NCBI GenBank assembly: GCA_963921935.1
Contig: OY998185.1
Location: forward strand, 28,054,487-28,118,486
Length of the DNA stretch: 64,000 nt
Direction: 5' to 3'
Source of the DNA: Galeruca laticollis
Lineage: Eukaryota > Arthropoda > Insecta > Coleoptera > Chrysomelidae
Part shown: positions 32,285-42,736 of the stretch, piece by piece
Position numbering within the stretch: position 1 is the stretch's first letter
Layout of the letters: every line of letters starts with the position of its first letter
Notes under the pieces: model-generated
The model's input: only the letters and a program-made list of their open reading frames with translations
Told to the model about the DNA's origin: nothing
Database searches by the model: none
Made by a program: the position numbers and the translations under genes

Positions 32285-33148
32285 TTAATTACAAAATCTA
32301 TATAAATTACTGATATGAAATACTCCTCTCGTTCTATTACTGATAGGATCTTTTAAAACATAGCTATTCACTCCATTTTCATTGTCAATTACATAAGGAC
32401 CTTCGAATGGTAATTGTAGTTTCGCACATTTGTTTTCCTTTCTATTTGATACCTTTAATACTTTTACTATTACTAAATCTCCTTTTTTGAATGTAATTCC
32501 TTTCTTGATATTCTTCAATTTTCTCTGTACAAATTTTTCTCCTGTTTTCCTTAATTTTATATTAACCTTCTCGATCAGATTATCGTAATCTTCAAAAATT
32601 TTAGGTATCCATGGACGATCTGGTAATATTTGTTTCATCAAATATATGGGTGAAACTTCTGTGACTGTGTTCGGTATCCCGTTCATATATTCTTCTATCA
32701 GTGGAAGCTGTTGTTCCCATTGTTCATGATGGCTGCTCGTTAGAATCCTTAGGTATTTTATCACCTCTCTAATGTATCGTTCCGATGGATTGGCACACGG
32801 ATGTCTTACACTGGTATAGATTGAATTTACTTTAGATTTTTTTAACCAATTTTGTATTCTTTGGTTATTTAAATATGTGGCATTATCCATAATACAACTT
32901 TCCGGTATTCCTATTTCTAAGAAATAATTTGTTAAACATTTTTGAACTATTTTAGTGTTTGTTTTCTTAGTTGGATACAATTTTATGTATTTGGAAAAGT
33001 TATCTAGAACTACTAAAATATGTACATTATCATTTATTTCGCTAGGAACTAAATTTGACATTAGATCAATCGATATAATTTCCAAAGGTTTCGTTACTTT
33101 TATAAATTTTGGTATGTTTTGATTTTGTATGTTTTTCTCCTTCGCCAT
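32285..33148 (-). pseudogene. Element 1 integrase core and C-terminus
   Basis: Integrase joins element cDNA to chromosomal DNA. The catalytic triad is visible: SIDLMSNL, then IMDNATYL, then NPSERYIRE. A C-terminal GPY/F-type module follows (FEGPYVIDNENGVNSYVLKD). The H2C2 zinc-binding part lies upstream in the same frame beyond a nonsense codon (REN, stop, IAKGD) near 33207. The core itself is open. Compare 48911-49978, where element 2 has tyrosine at the stop position. Confidence 0.82.
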
Positions 33149-33208
33149 TTGACAGATTTCACATGTTCGTGTTATATTTTTCGCAATAGCTAGATCTCCT
33201 TTTGCTAT

Positions 33209-33565
33209 TTAATTCTCTCTGAAAATTAGCCAAATTTTTCTACTCCCTGTATGTCCATATTTCTGATGTATTTCTTGTAAAATTTTCTCCGCCAATTCCT
33301 CTGTGATTAAATATAATTCTACTTCATTGACTATTTTATAATAGATGTTATTCTCCTTTTGAGCTCTTTCCTTTTCTTTTTGATTTAATTTCTTTTGATC
33401 CTCTATTATGTTATTAATTGAAAATATACCTTCTATTTCTTTTATTATGTTCACACCTATTTTAATTTGTCTGTTATCATTTCTTGATTTATCTTCCATT
33501 CTTGTGATGGCATCTGTAACTACATTTAATTTTCCTGGTACATACTTTATTGTGAAATCGTATTC
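33209..33565 (-). pseudogene. Element 1 pol: tether and H2C2 zinc-binding segment
   Basis: The frame runs from a nonsense codon near 33563 (LLM, stop, EYDF) to one near 33207. It contains a basic/acidic linker (NQKEKERAQKENNIYYK) and the start of the integrase zinc domain (HQKYGHTGSRKIW). The cysteines of the H2C2 (CEICQMAK-like) follow after the second stop. Both stops are single-base nonsense changes, judging from element 2. Confidence 0.75.
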
Positions 33566-34741
33566 TTACATAAGCAATGCCCATCGATGTATTATGTTGT
33601 TGCCGTATTTATTATTTAAAATTGATGTTAATGCTTGATTATCACTTTCTATTGTGAAATGGTTTCCTAGCAAATAGAATCTCAATTTCTTTATTGCGAA
33701 AATAATACTGGCAAGTTCCAGCTCACTTACACTGTAGTTTTTCTCACTCTTCTTTGTTGTTCTAGATACAAAACAAATAGGCACTTCTCCTTGTTCTTGT
33801 TCCTGGACCAATACTCCAGCTAATCTGTTCACTGATGCGTCCGTTCTCAGAATAAATGGAATATCATAAATAGGGTGATAAATTTTCAAATTTTCCACAA
33901 ATTGTTCTTTAATATCCTGGAAAGCCTTTTCCCTCTCTTCATTCCATTGCCATTTAACATTTTTCCTTAATAACTCTATTAATGGAATTTCTTTGTTGCT
34001 TAAATCAGGAATCATTCGCTTGTAATAGTTCAGCATTCCCAGGAAGCCTCGTAAATTTTTTAAATTCTTGGGTCTTGCATATTCTTGAATTATTTTTATT
34101 CTTTGTGGATCTAATTGTATCTTTTGATTAATTTTATATCCCAAATATATTATCTCTTTTTTATAAAATTCACATTTTTCTTTGTTTAATTTTAATCCTG
34201 CAGAATCCAATGCCTTTAAAATTATTTCAATATGCAATTTATGTTCTTGTATATTTTTAGAAAAAATTAATATGTCATCCACATAATGCAATACAAATGA
34301 CTCATATTTATTTAATATTTTATTCAATGCCCTTACTAATGAACTACATGCACTTTGTACACCAAATGGCACAACACAAAATCTATAAATTTCCCCGTCT
34401 ATGGAGAAAGCTGTATAATCTCTACTTTCCTCTTGCAATGGAATTAGCCAAAAACTATGTTTTAAATCTAATCTTGAAAATATTGACGTTTTTGTTATCC
34501 GTCCTAAAATTGATTCGACTGACATAGGTGCTTCATATTGGGGTTTTGAAAATTTATTGATATTTCTAGCGTCTAAGCAAAGTCTTAATTCTCCATTCTT
34601 CTTAACTACTACAACAATAGGATTTATGTATTGTGAATTACTTCTTTCTATTATTTTATTTTCTAAGAGTTCTTTTATACATTTTCTTACTTGATCTTTA
34701 TGTTTATAAGGGATGGGATATGTTTTTGCTTTGAAATTTTT
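33566..34741 (-). pseudogene. Element 1 reverse transcriptase and RNase H
   Basis: The frame enters from the LINE junction at 34741 (KAKTYPIPYKHKDQ) and runs through RT palm motifs (LCLDARNIN, SRLDLKHSFWLIPL, FGVQSACSSLV, LHYVDDILIFS with the catalytic YVDD, LGYKI, LRGFLGMLNYYKRMI). It continues into a gypsy-type RNase H (LRTDASVNRLAGVL, SVSELELASIIF, FTIESDNQALTSIL). It ends at a nonsense TAA near 33563. All catalytic residues of the RT are present. Its N-terminal part lies 5.2 kb away at 39977-40168 because of the LINE. Confidence 0.85.
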
Positions 34742-34754
34742 AATATCTTCATTT
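34742..34754. repeat. Target-site duplication of LINE in pol, 3' side
   Basis: AATATCTTCATTT, repeated exactly at 39986-39998. It is followed by the T run that is the poly-A of the minus-strand LINE. Confidence 0.88.
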
Positions 34755-35017
34755 TTTTTTTTTTTTTATTATAGAGCATCGACTGCTTTGGTCATTAGCT
34801 CTTCTAATTTGGAGGAGGGAAAACTCATGTTCACCCGACGTATAATCGGGTAGTGTTGGACTCCTTTATGGCCTACCAACCAAAAACCTCCCCCAATATT
34901 TGAGGCTACACTTTTATATTTTCAGATACAAATTGTTTGCTTTTAGAAAATTTAGGAGCTTAATTTGCTGGTCTGTTGTTGATGTGCATGACTTAACATC
35001 TTTTGCAATCCCCATAT

Positions 35018-38000
35018 CTAGACGCTGCGAGAAAGCAGTGGGCATTCAACTATTAGATGACTTACGGTGTTTTGTCTTCCGCATTCACAGACAGGTGGGT
35101 TTCTACCGAGAAGAAAGTGAGAGCTGGTCAGGTTAGTATGTCCAATTTTTATCCGGGTAATTATCACTTTATCCCTACGTTTTTGAAGTTTGTATTTTGT
35201 TGGTTTGAGTTGTATGTTTGGTTGTATTTGTTTTAGGAAGTTATTATTTACAGTCCATTCTTCTTGCCACCTGTCCATAATTTTTTCTTTTATGCTCTTT
35301 TTCTGTTCTTCTAGGCCTTCATCATTTTCCTCTGTGCTGATATTTAGAGAGGACAGTAAAAGTGATGTTCTTATAGGAAGTGATAGACTACTAATTCGTT
35401 GGGTATGGAAAGGTGTCGCTGGTGCAGATAGTATTTCATGAACTGGATTTGTAGGGTTGTTAAGAATTTTACAGTAGTAATTTGACATTAAGTTTTGCCT
35501 TCTGTACCGAAGTGGTGTTACTCCTCCTTCACAGCATAATGAAAGGTAAGGGCTTGTTCTGTATGCACCTAGAGCTAATCTTAGGGCAGTACTTTGAATA
35601 TGCTCCAGTACTTTCAAGTTAGATTCACTTGCCGAGCCGTAAATGATGGACCCGTAATCCATTTTTGATAATATGTACGTCTTGTAAAAATTTATCAGTA
35701 CAGTTGTATCAGATCCCCAATTGATATTGGCTAGGGTTTTTAAGATATTTAACCTTTTTTACAGTTCCCTGCAAGCTCTTTTATATGGTCTTGCCAAAGA
35801 AGTTTCTTGTCAAAAATGAGACCCAGGAATTTGGTAGATGTTTCAATCTGGATATTATTTCCATACAAGTACAGCATGGGTTCAGGATGACTTCTCTTTT
35901 GCTTGCAAAAGTGTATGCAATGTGTTTTAGCTACCGATATTTTAAAACCGTTGTTTTCCGAATACTCTGCGATGGCATCTATGCTATTCTGTAATGTGCT
36001 GACTATATCTTCCATAAGCGGCGAGGAGTAAAATATCGCCAGATCATCCACATACAGACTTTTTTGTACTCTTTCGCTTACAACATTTGCCAAGCCGTTG
36101 ACAGCTACCAAGAATAGAATTACACTCAAGTTTGCCCCTTGAGGGATTCCATTTTCCATATAATGCCTTCGTGATGTTTCCATTCCGACTCTAACGCTAA
36201 ACTTCCTTTCACTTAGGAAGCTTCGAACAAATTTCGGCAAGTTGCCACGAAAACCCCATGTATGTAATGTTTTCAAAATCCCGTATCTCCATGTTGTATC
36301 ATAGGCTTTTTCGATATCGAAGAATATTGCTACCGTATGTGATCTCTCAGAAAAACTTTTTTTTATGTAGTTATCCATTAATACGAGTTGGTCGACAGTG
36401 GATCTTCCTTTACGGAAGCCCATTTGATAATTTGATAATAGTTTTTCTTTTTCCAGATGTTGCAGTAATCTTACGCATACCATTTTTTCTAGTATTTTAC
36501 CTAGACAACATGTTAGTGAGATGGGTCGATAGCTAGATGGAATTTTTGCATCTTTTCCGGGTTTTGGGATTGGTATTATAATTGCATTCTTCCATTGTGT
36601 GGGGTAAGTACCGTTGATATATATTTTGTTAAATAAATTTAATATATATATATTCTTTTATTTTCAGGTAAGCGCCTAAGGACTTCAAAAGGGATCTCAT
36701 CACTACCTGGTGCTGAATTGTTGGTGGTTGATATTGTTTCCTCAAGTTCCTCTAAGCTGAATGGTATATTATATGGTATGGTTTCTCGTGTTTCGAAGTT
36801 TATCGTTATGCTTTCCTGTATGGTTTTAAGTTGTACAAAATTTGGGTTATAATTATTGGTGGCACTAACTGTTGCAAATGATTTGGCAAGTTCTTCTGCT
36901 ATATTATCTCCGCCTGTAATTTCTCTACCGTTTATAATTAATAAGGGTGAGGTCACTTTGAAGCTATATCCCTTAATTTTTCTAATCTTTTCCCAAATTT
37001 CTTTTGTTGGGGTATTTAAGTCGATTGTACCGACATAATCTTGCCACGATTCTCTTTTGCTTTTCACCAAAAGAAAACGGGCTTTGGCTCTGAGTCTTTT
37101 GAAGTTAATCATGTTATCGTTGCTCGGCATTCTCTTAAATAAATTGAAGGCTCTTTTTTTACTTTTAATGGCCTCTTCCAATTCTGGGTTCCACCAAGGT
37201 ACTCTTCTTTTTTTTACCAAACCACTTGTTTTAGGTATACTTAAATTAGCAGCGTTTTGAATGGCATTGGTTAATTCGTCTACTTGCTCCATGATTGATA
37301 CTCCTGTTATGTTTTGCGAATCTAAAGTATTTCCATAAAGTGTCCAGTCAGCTTTATCGAAAATATATTTTTGTCTACGCCTTTTGTTTATGCTTTTATC
37401 TGCTATTTCAATCGATAGAGGAATATGATCTGAATTCCATTCTTCATTGACGTACCAGTTGAATTTGTGTGCGATTTGTGCTGACGCAATGGTTAGATCG
37501 ATTGAAGTCATATTGTTTGATCTTAGATTGAGATATGTTCCTTCTCCTGAATTCAAAATGATCAGGTCTCGTTCATTTATTATATCCTCTAGGATTCTAC
37601 CTCCTGGGCATGTTTTTGTCGAACCCCATAGTTCGTTATGTGAATTAAAATCACCCAACAGAAGGAATGGCTCCGGTAATTGTCTAATACAGTTTCGTAA
37701 CTCTGCCGGTGTCCAGTTTACATCGGGAAGATACATATTACAAATGGTCATTTTGAAGGGAAAAAGTATGGATATAGCGATAGCTTGAAGGTTTGTGTTC
37801 AAAGGAATGATAGTGAATGGTATGTGTTCTTTAACAAACGTTATTACCCCGCCTCTAGCACGTCTATCATGTATGACGTCTAATCTGGCAGATTCATAGC
37901 CTCTTAAATTAAAATGTTCTCCTTGTTTCAGATGTGATTCTTGTATGCAGATGAGGAGAGGTGTTTTACTGAGAATCAAGCTCTTCAACTCAGGGTAGCA

Positions 38001-38051
38001 CGTTTTACACCCGTTGCAATTCCATTGTAGTATATTTTCATTTAGAGCCAT
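35018..38051 (-). pseudogene. LINE ORF2 (endonuclease, reverse transcriptase), broken
   Basis: 36639-38051 carries the APE endonuclease (NILQWNCNGC, CIQESHL, LLGDFNSHN, WNSDHIPLS) and the start of the RT (NNSAPGSDEIPFEVLRR). 35749-36483 has the palm (YQMGFRKGRSTVDQL, FFDIEKAYDTTW, GIPQGANLS, LYVDDLAIFYS). 35018-35662 is the thumb and C-terminus (SIIYGSASESNLK, LRLALGAYRTSP, CECGRQNTVSHLIVEC). Frame breaks lie near 36640, 36483 and 35750. The region between the thumb and IMDRWQEEW is too short for an RNase H. A stop ends the frame at about 35018. Confidence 0.82.
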
Positions 38052-38254
38052 GAGATATTAAGTTTATGTTATGTGCTTTGAAAGGTGAAGAGCTGCGTGA
38101 GTTTAAAATTGAGTATAAATAAAGTTTATAAATGGATAAAATGTGTGAATAGATAAAAAGTAGAATAAATGAAGTATATAAATAAATAAAATGTATGACT
38201 AAAGAGAATGTATAAATAAATAAATAGCGCAAGACTAGAATAGACGAATTTATA

Positions 38255-39533
38255 TTACATGTTTGAATCCGAAGCCAAAGGCTCTTGGCCCGGAAGTTGT
38301 ATTTCTATATCTATACCAGTTTGAGGTTTTCTTGGCTTGCCTTTAGGCCAACCTTTCTTTTTCTTTTTATTTTGCTGAATATCAAAACCGTCTTCAGTGG
38401 TAATAGATTCAATATCAGAGGTCTCCGAAAGATGGCGTTTGGATCGCTGCGAATGGCTCTGGGATTCTGACTGACTAGCATTATAGTTTTCAGATGCGAG
38501 AGATTGATATGGGTGTAAAGGTCTTTTCATTATTTTTGGTGTTATATCGAAATTGTTTTTGAGAGCATTCATAAGGGACGGAATTAAGTCATTAACCAAG
38601 TCTTTTATAGAAGTATTTGCTACAGTAGAGGCTACCTGGGCATAAGAAGTATTTGGTCGAGGAACACTTATTTGTGTTCTTTTTCTTGCTTCAAAGTACG
38701 AAATATTTTCTTTAACTTTTATTTCCTGAATTGCCTTCTCCCGTTTAAAAACTGGGCAATCTTTAGAGGTTGAAACGTGAGCTCCTTCACAATTGACACA
38801 TGTTACAGGTGGTTCGCACGGGATTCCTGTATGTAGCGGTTTTCCACATATACACACCTGTTCTTTGTCGCAAGACAGGGATGTGTGACCAAATTTCTGA
38901 CACTTGAAGCATCGAAGTGGAGATGGTATATATGGGCGTACTTTTAGTAGGTAAAAGGCAACTTTGATGTCTCGGAAGTTTCGGAGTGTCAAAAGTTAAA
39001 ATGTGGTTCGAGGTTTCAATAAGTTCTCCATTTCTTTTTGTTTTTATTCTTCGAACTTCTAATATACCTTGGCCCTTCAGTTCTTCTAAAATTTCTGCTT
39101 CTGTACAGTTCATCAGATCTTTACAGTTGATTACTCCCTTACAAAAATTTAAACGTTGGTGTGGTTTTACTTCAATGTCATAATCTAGTAACTTTTTCAT
39201 TCCACTAATTGTTTTCGATTGGTTTGCAGTCGCTGTTTCAACGAGTAATCCATCTTTTATTTTTCGTAAGTTTTTAACCTGTCCTACTATTGAATACATT
39301 GCTCTATTTATTTGAAAGGGGCTGACTTTTGAAAAGTCTCCTTCCTTCCTCTTTACGACCAAGAACCGGGGTGTTGTTCCCGTCTCCAGGTTCGTATTTT
39401 TATGGTGCTGAGTGAAGGCAACGGCAGTTATAGCACCCCTAACTGCAGCTGGTTCTGGCGTATTTAATTTTGGTTTCATGTAGATCCCACGAGTAGGGCA
39501 GAAATAACAAGTCCGGCAGGGCAGTGCTCCCAT
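38255..39533 (-). pseudogene. LINE ORF1, Gag-like, one frameshift
   Basis: The N-terminal part (38787-39533) has a basic region and an RRM-like stretch (GILEVRRIKTKRNGEL, HILTFDTPKLPR). Near 38985 the frame moves to 38255-38992: VAFYLLKVRPYIPSPLRC. Three zinc knuckles follow, CFKCQKFGHTSLSC, CICGKPLHTGIPC and CVNCEGAHVSTSKDC, then a lysine-rich tail (KKKKKGWPKGKPRK). The knuckle order matches the ORF1 at 4498-5928. A single-base indel separates the two frames. Confidence 0.8.
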
Positions 39534-39976
39534 ACCCTGCTAAGGCTAAATACATTGAGGGGTCGTCTGGTATCTCAAAGGCATCGTTCGCAGCCTCTCT
39601 GTCGTGGGGCTATTCACCGATCGACACGATTGCTTCCATCTTCGGTTCCGGATTTTTTATTGAGGTTCACTCCTCTGGACTCTTCTGTCTGGGTTACCAT
39701 ACCATAGCCGAGGGTTCCAGTTTTTCGGCGCCGGAAACTCGCCGCTCGTCCCCCATATCTGGTCAGGACTTGCCAGTGTGTTCGGATGTAACTTGGGCAT
39801 GTTGGATCTTCTACTGGCATTTGTTGGTGCTATCACATCGGCATAGATAGCCCCACCAGTGCCCCACTGACCATTTCTGAGCTGTTTTTTAGTTTCACTC
39901 CTCCCTTCCCGTCCTTGCGGCTCGAGGAGGGAGGAAGTTACTAAGCCACTCCACCAACGACAAGGTCTTACAGCTC

Positions 39977-40603
39977 CTAGGAGGGAATATCTTCATTTAC
40001 TTCTATTTTATGTACATAATCTTTCGCAATTCTATTCTCCTTTGAAAATAAATTATTATATTTATTCATTAAATTTATTATTTCTTCTTTCCTATCATCA
40101 GGACAATCAATTATAATTTCATTTTCTTCTTCTTCTTCATATTCATTATCTCCTTTTTCTTTGTACATATTGCTAACTCTTCTTACTTCTTCTTTTAATA
40201 CTATTATTTCAAAGTTAATCTATGTTCCATCCATTCTTAATTTTCTTTCTTCTAAATTTATTATAGTTTTATGTTTTTCTAATTCATCACATCCTATTAT
40301 TATTTCAGTTTCAATATTTGGAGCTATTAATACTTGTAAATTGAATTCCTTTCCCCCAATATTCACATTTATGTTCATTGATCTATTGATTTCACATAAT
40401 TTCTTGCAATTAGCACCAATTAAATTAATTTTTGGAATTTTAATAATATTATTCATTTGAATATTTAATCTATCAACAAACTTTTGATTGATTATTGATG
40501 CTTCTGATCCAGTATCAATAATTATTTTAGCTTCTAAATTTTTAACTAATCCATTTATTATTATCAAACCATTATTCCCATCTGTATTTATATTTTCATT
40601 CAA
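39977..40603 (-). pseudogene. Element 1 protease and spacer
   Basis: The retroviral-type aspartic protease is at 40220-40603, with the active site IIDTGSEASIIN and the partner strand IIGCDELEKH. A nonsense TAG after RMDGT (near 40218) separates it from 39977-40168, an acidic linker (EYEEEEENEIIIDCPDD) and VHKIEVNED leading to RT; both are in the same frame. Relative to gag this frame is -1, and it is open up to the gag stop, so Gag-Pol would be made by -1 frameshifting. Confidence 0.8.
39986..39998. repeat. Target-site duplication of LINE in pol, 5' side
   Basis: Second copy of AATATCTTCATTT. Confidence 0.88.
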
Positions 40604-40671
40604 ATTTATAAATTCATTTGGATTTTCATAAGTACAGATATATAGATTTTGTTTATTTGATGTGTGCGTAT

Positions 40672-42378
40672 TTAAAAATTTTGATTATCATTTATGTCTG
40701 TTGTTCGTCCTGTGTCTTGTCTATGTATTGGTGTCGTCTCTGTTCTTGCATTATCTTCATTTATAATTCTTTCCCCTCTTTCTTCTGATCTACTTCTTCT
40801 ATTCTGATCAATTCTCTGATAATTAACTCTTCTTGTTTCGTAGTCTGTATTTCTCCTTTCTCCATCTCCTTCTGAGTTTCTTCTATATGGTCTATTGTTT
40901 CTGTCATGATAGTTGTTTGGTCTGTATGAGTCATTATTATTTCTGTTTCTATTATTATTAAAATTGTTATTTCTGTTATTACTATTATAATTATTGTTTC
41001 TATAATTTGTATTTCTGTTGTTATAATTATTGTTATTATTATATGGTCTATTATTATCATTATTTCGATTGTAATTAAATCTGTTATTGTTCCAATTATT
41101 GTTTTGATTGTTGCTATTAGTATTTGTATTTCTTGGGTTATTTGCGTTATTGTCATTATTTATTGTTTGACTTTGTTGAGCAGTATCCTGTCTCGTCAAA
41201 TTTCTTTCTACTCTTTGTAGATACATCGATAATTGGTCTAGTTTTCTTATGTTTTGTACCGCAATGGTTTCAGCTAGTTCTGCCTTAAAATGTCTTGCTA
41301 TGAACATGACAATTTCTTCTTCAGGGATTGGTGGTTCTAAATACTGCGTCATTGCATGCATATGAATTGCATAGTTATTTAAGCTGTGGCTTCTGTTTTC
41401 AGAAAATTTGCCAAAATACAATTGTTCCCTCACAGCTGATTGTGCATTTTCGCCCCAGAAGTACTGTAAAAATGCTGTCTCAAATTCATTAAATTTTGTT
41501 ATGTCCTTTTCCCTTGCAGCAAACCATATTAATGCATGATTTTCTAAATGGTCTCTAATCACCTCCTTTATGTCCTCAACATCATTCATTCCTCTTACTC
41601 TATTTTTTAAAATTCTTATGAATATTTTTGGATGTAATTTCTTAATGTTTCCATCGAATTTTTGATTGGCTGATCCATAAATAGTTCTTATTCCCCCTAT
41701 ATATTCCATATTTCCTCCTTTTCTTTCTATTTGTTCCATTTTTCCTTGAATATTTTTCATCTCTATTGTTAATTCCCTTTTTATCTTGTTGTTTTCTTCC
41801 TCTGCTATCTTAAAATTCATTTGTATTTCCTTAGTTATATCATCCTCTATGCTTTGTATATTTTTATTTGTCTTCATAATTTCTCTGTCTAATTTGGTGA
41901 TTTTTTCACTATTTCCTTTTATTTTCTTTGTGTTTTCTTCAATTTCAATTTTTAAATCATTTTCATTCTTCTTTAAATTTTGTATTTTCGTAGATTGTAC
42001 TTCTTCTAATTCCATTATTCTTCCTATCATTTCATCTCTAATTTCTTGTTTTATTGCTTGGATTCTTTCTTCTGTGTATTTTTTAGATTCATCTAATTGT
42101 TTTCTTATATCCTCTATTTTCTCCTCTATTCTTTGACTATTTATTTCCATTCTTTGATTACTTATTTTTATTTCTTCTCTGATTCGTTGGTTACTTGTTT
42201 CCATTTTTTTATTGCTTGTTTTTATTTGTTCTTGGATGTTTTTATTGCTTGTTTCCATTCGTTTCATAGTTTGCAAAATTTCCATCATCATATTTTGTTC
42301 ATCCTTTTTTCCAGATACCATTCCTTGATTCTTTTCTTTTCTCATTGTGATTGTTTCAATTTCTTCAATTGATTCCAT
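40672..42378 (-). CDS. Element 1 Gag: coiled coil, capsid-like domain, Asn-rich tail
   Basis: The 568-residue structural protein starts MESIEEIE. Residues of about 30-220 are a long coiled coil with an 11-residue-like repeat around (M/I)ETSN(K/Q). Residues of about 235-395 form a retrotransposon gag domain (FDGNIKKLHPKIFIRILKN, HALIWFAAREKDI, FLQYFWGENAQSAVREQLYF). The tail from about 400 to 500 is asparagine/arginine-rich, and no CCHC zinc knuckle is present, so nucleic-acid binding probably depends on the arginines. The frame is intact. It ends DNQNF-stop at a slippery heptamer. Element 2 has the same plan at 52136-53911. Confidence 0.85.
   Translation of the reverse strand: MESIEEIETITMRKEKNQGMVSGKKDEQNMMMEILQTMKRMETSNKNIQEQIKTSNKKMETSNQRIREEIKISNQRMEINSQRIEEKIEDIRKQLDESKKYTEERIQAIKQEIRDEMIGRIMELEEVQSTKIQNLKKNENDLKIEIEENTKKIKGNSEKITKLDREIMKTNKNIQSIEDDITKEIQMNFKIAEEENNKIKRELTIEMKNIQGKMEQIERKGGNMEYIGGIRTIYGSANQKFDGNIKKLHPKIFIRILKNRVRGMNDVEDIKEVIRDHLENHALIWFAAREKDITKFNEFETAFLQYFWGENAQSAVREQLYFGKFSENRSHSLNNYAIHMHAMTQYLEPPIPEEEIVMFIARHFKAELAETIAVQNIRKLDQLSMYLQRVERNLTRQDTAQQSQTINNDNNANNPRNTNTNSNNQNNNWNNNRFNYNRNNDNNRPYNNNNNYNNRNTNYRNNNYNSNNRNNNFNNNRNRNNNDSYRPNNYHDRNNRPYRRNSEGDGERRNTDYETRRVNYQRIDQNRRSRSEERGERIINEDNARTETTPIHRQDTGRTTDINDNQNF
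40675..40681 (-). promoter_or_regulatory. Putative -1 frameshift site (A AAT TTT), element 1
   Basis: Directly before the gag stop, in gag frame, stands A AAT TTT, which fits X XXY YYZ. The -1 frame is open from here into the protease at 40603. Any downstream structure was not modelled. Confidence 0.6.
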
Positions 42379-42736
42379 TTTTTCACTTCCATCAGTCTCT
42401 TCCTCATTCTCATGATTATCTCTTCCTTATATCAAGTAATGTACTTGGAAATCACCCATTCCAAGTTCTCTTCCTTCAATCTCCTGATCAAATCCATCTT
42501 CTATTCCAACTTGTTTACGATCTCTTTACGTCATTTTCTTCTCCATTTTAATTATATATTATTTTATAAATTTATTCAATATTATTTTCTCTAACTAATT
42601 CCTTAATTCCTTAATGCTCTAATTGTAATTGTAAATTTTTAATTGCCCTAATTGCACTAATTTTAATTGACCTATTTGCTCTAATTGCCTAATGCCCTAA
42701 TTGCCTAATGCTCAATTGCCCCACGTTGCGGAGACA
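42379..42736 (-). other. Element 1 leader with short tandem motif
   Basis: Between the 5' LTR and gag. Next to the LTR lies AACGTGGGGC, in the primer-binding position. Then comes an imperfect repeat of TTAGGCAATTAGGGCA-like units at about 42640-42715. No frame. Confidence 0.6.

Larger units (their letters stand above)
34755..39985 (-). mobile_element. Nearly full-length I/Jockey-superfamily LINE inside element 1 pol
   Basis: A minus-strand LINE of about 5.23 kb with a GC-rich 5' leader (39534-39985), ORF1 (frameshifted), ORF2 (endonuclease and RT, broken), a 3' UTR (34771-35020) and poly-A. A perfect 13-bp duplication flanks it. It splits the pol of LTR element 1 between the spacer after protease and the RT. 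The RT resembles I-type LINEs (GFRKGRSTVDQL, FFDIEKAYDTTW), but no RNase H block is visible between the thumb and the C-terminal zinc motif. Confidence 0.85.

Noticed and set aside
33560..33566. Programmed stop readthrough between RNase H and the tether of element 1
   Set aside because: Element 2 has sense codons at this place and a stop elsewhere, so these are independent nonsense mutations.
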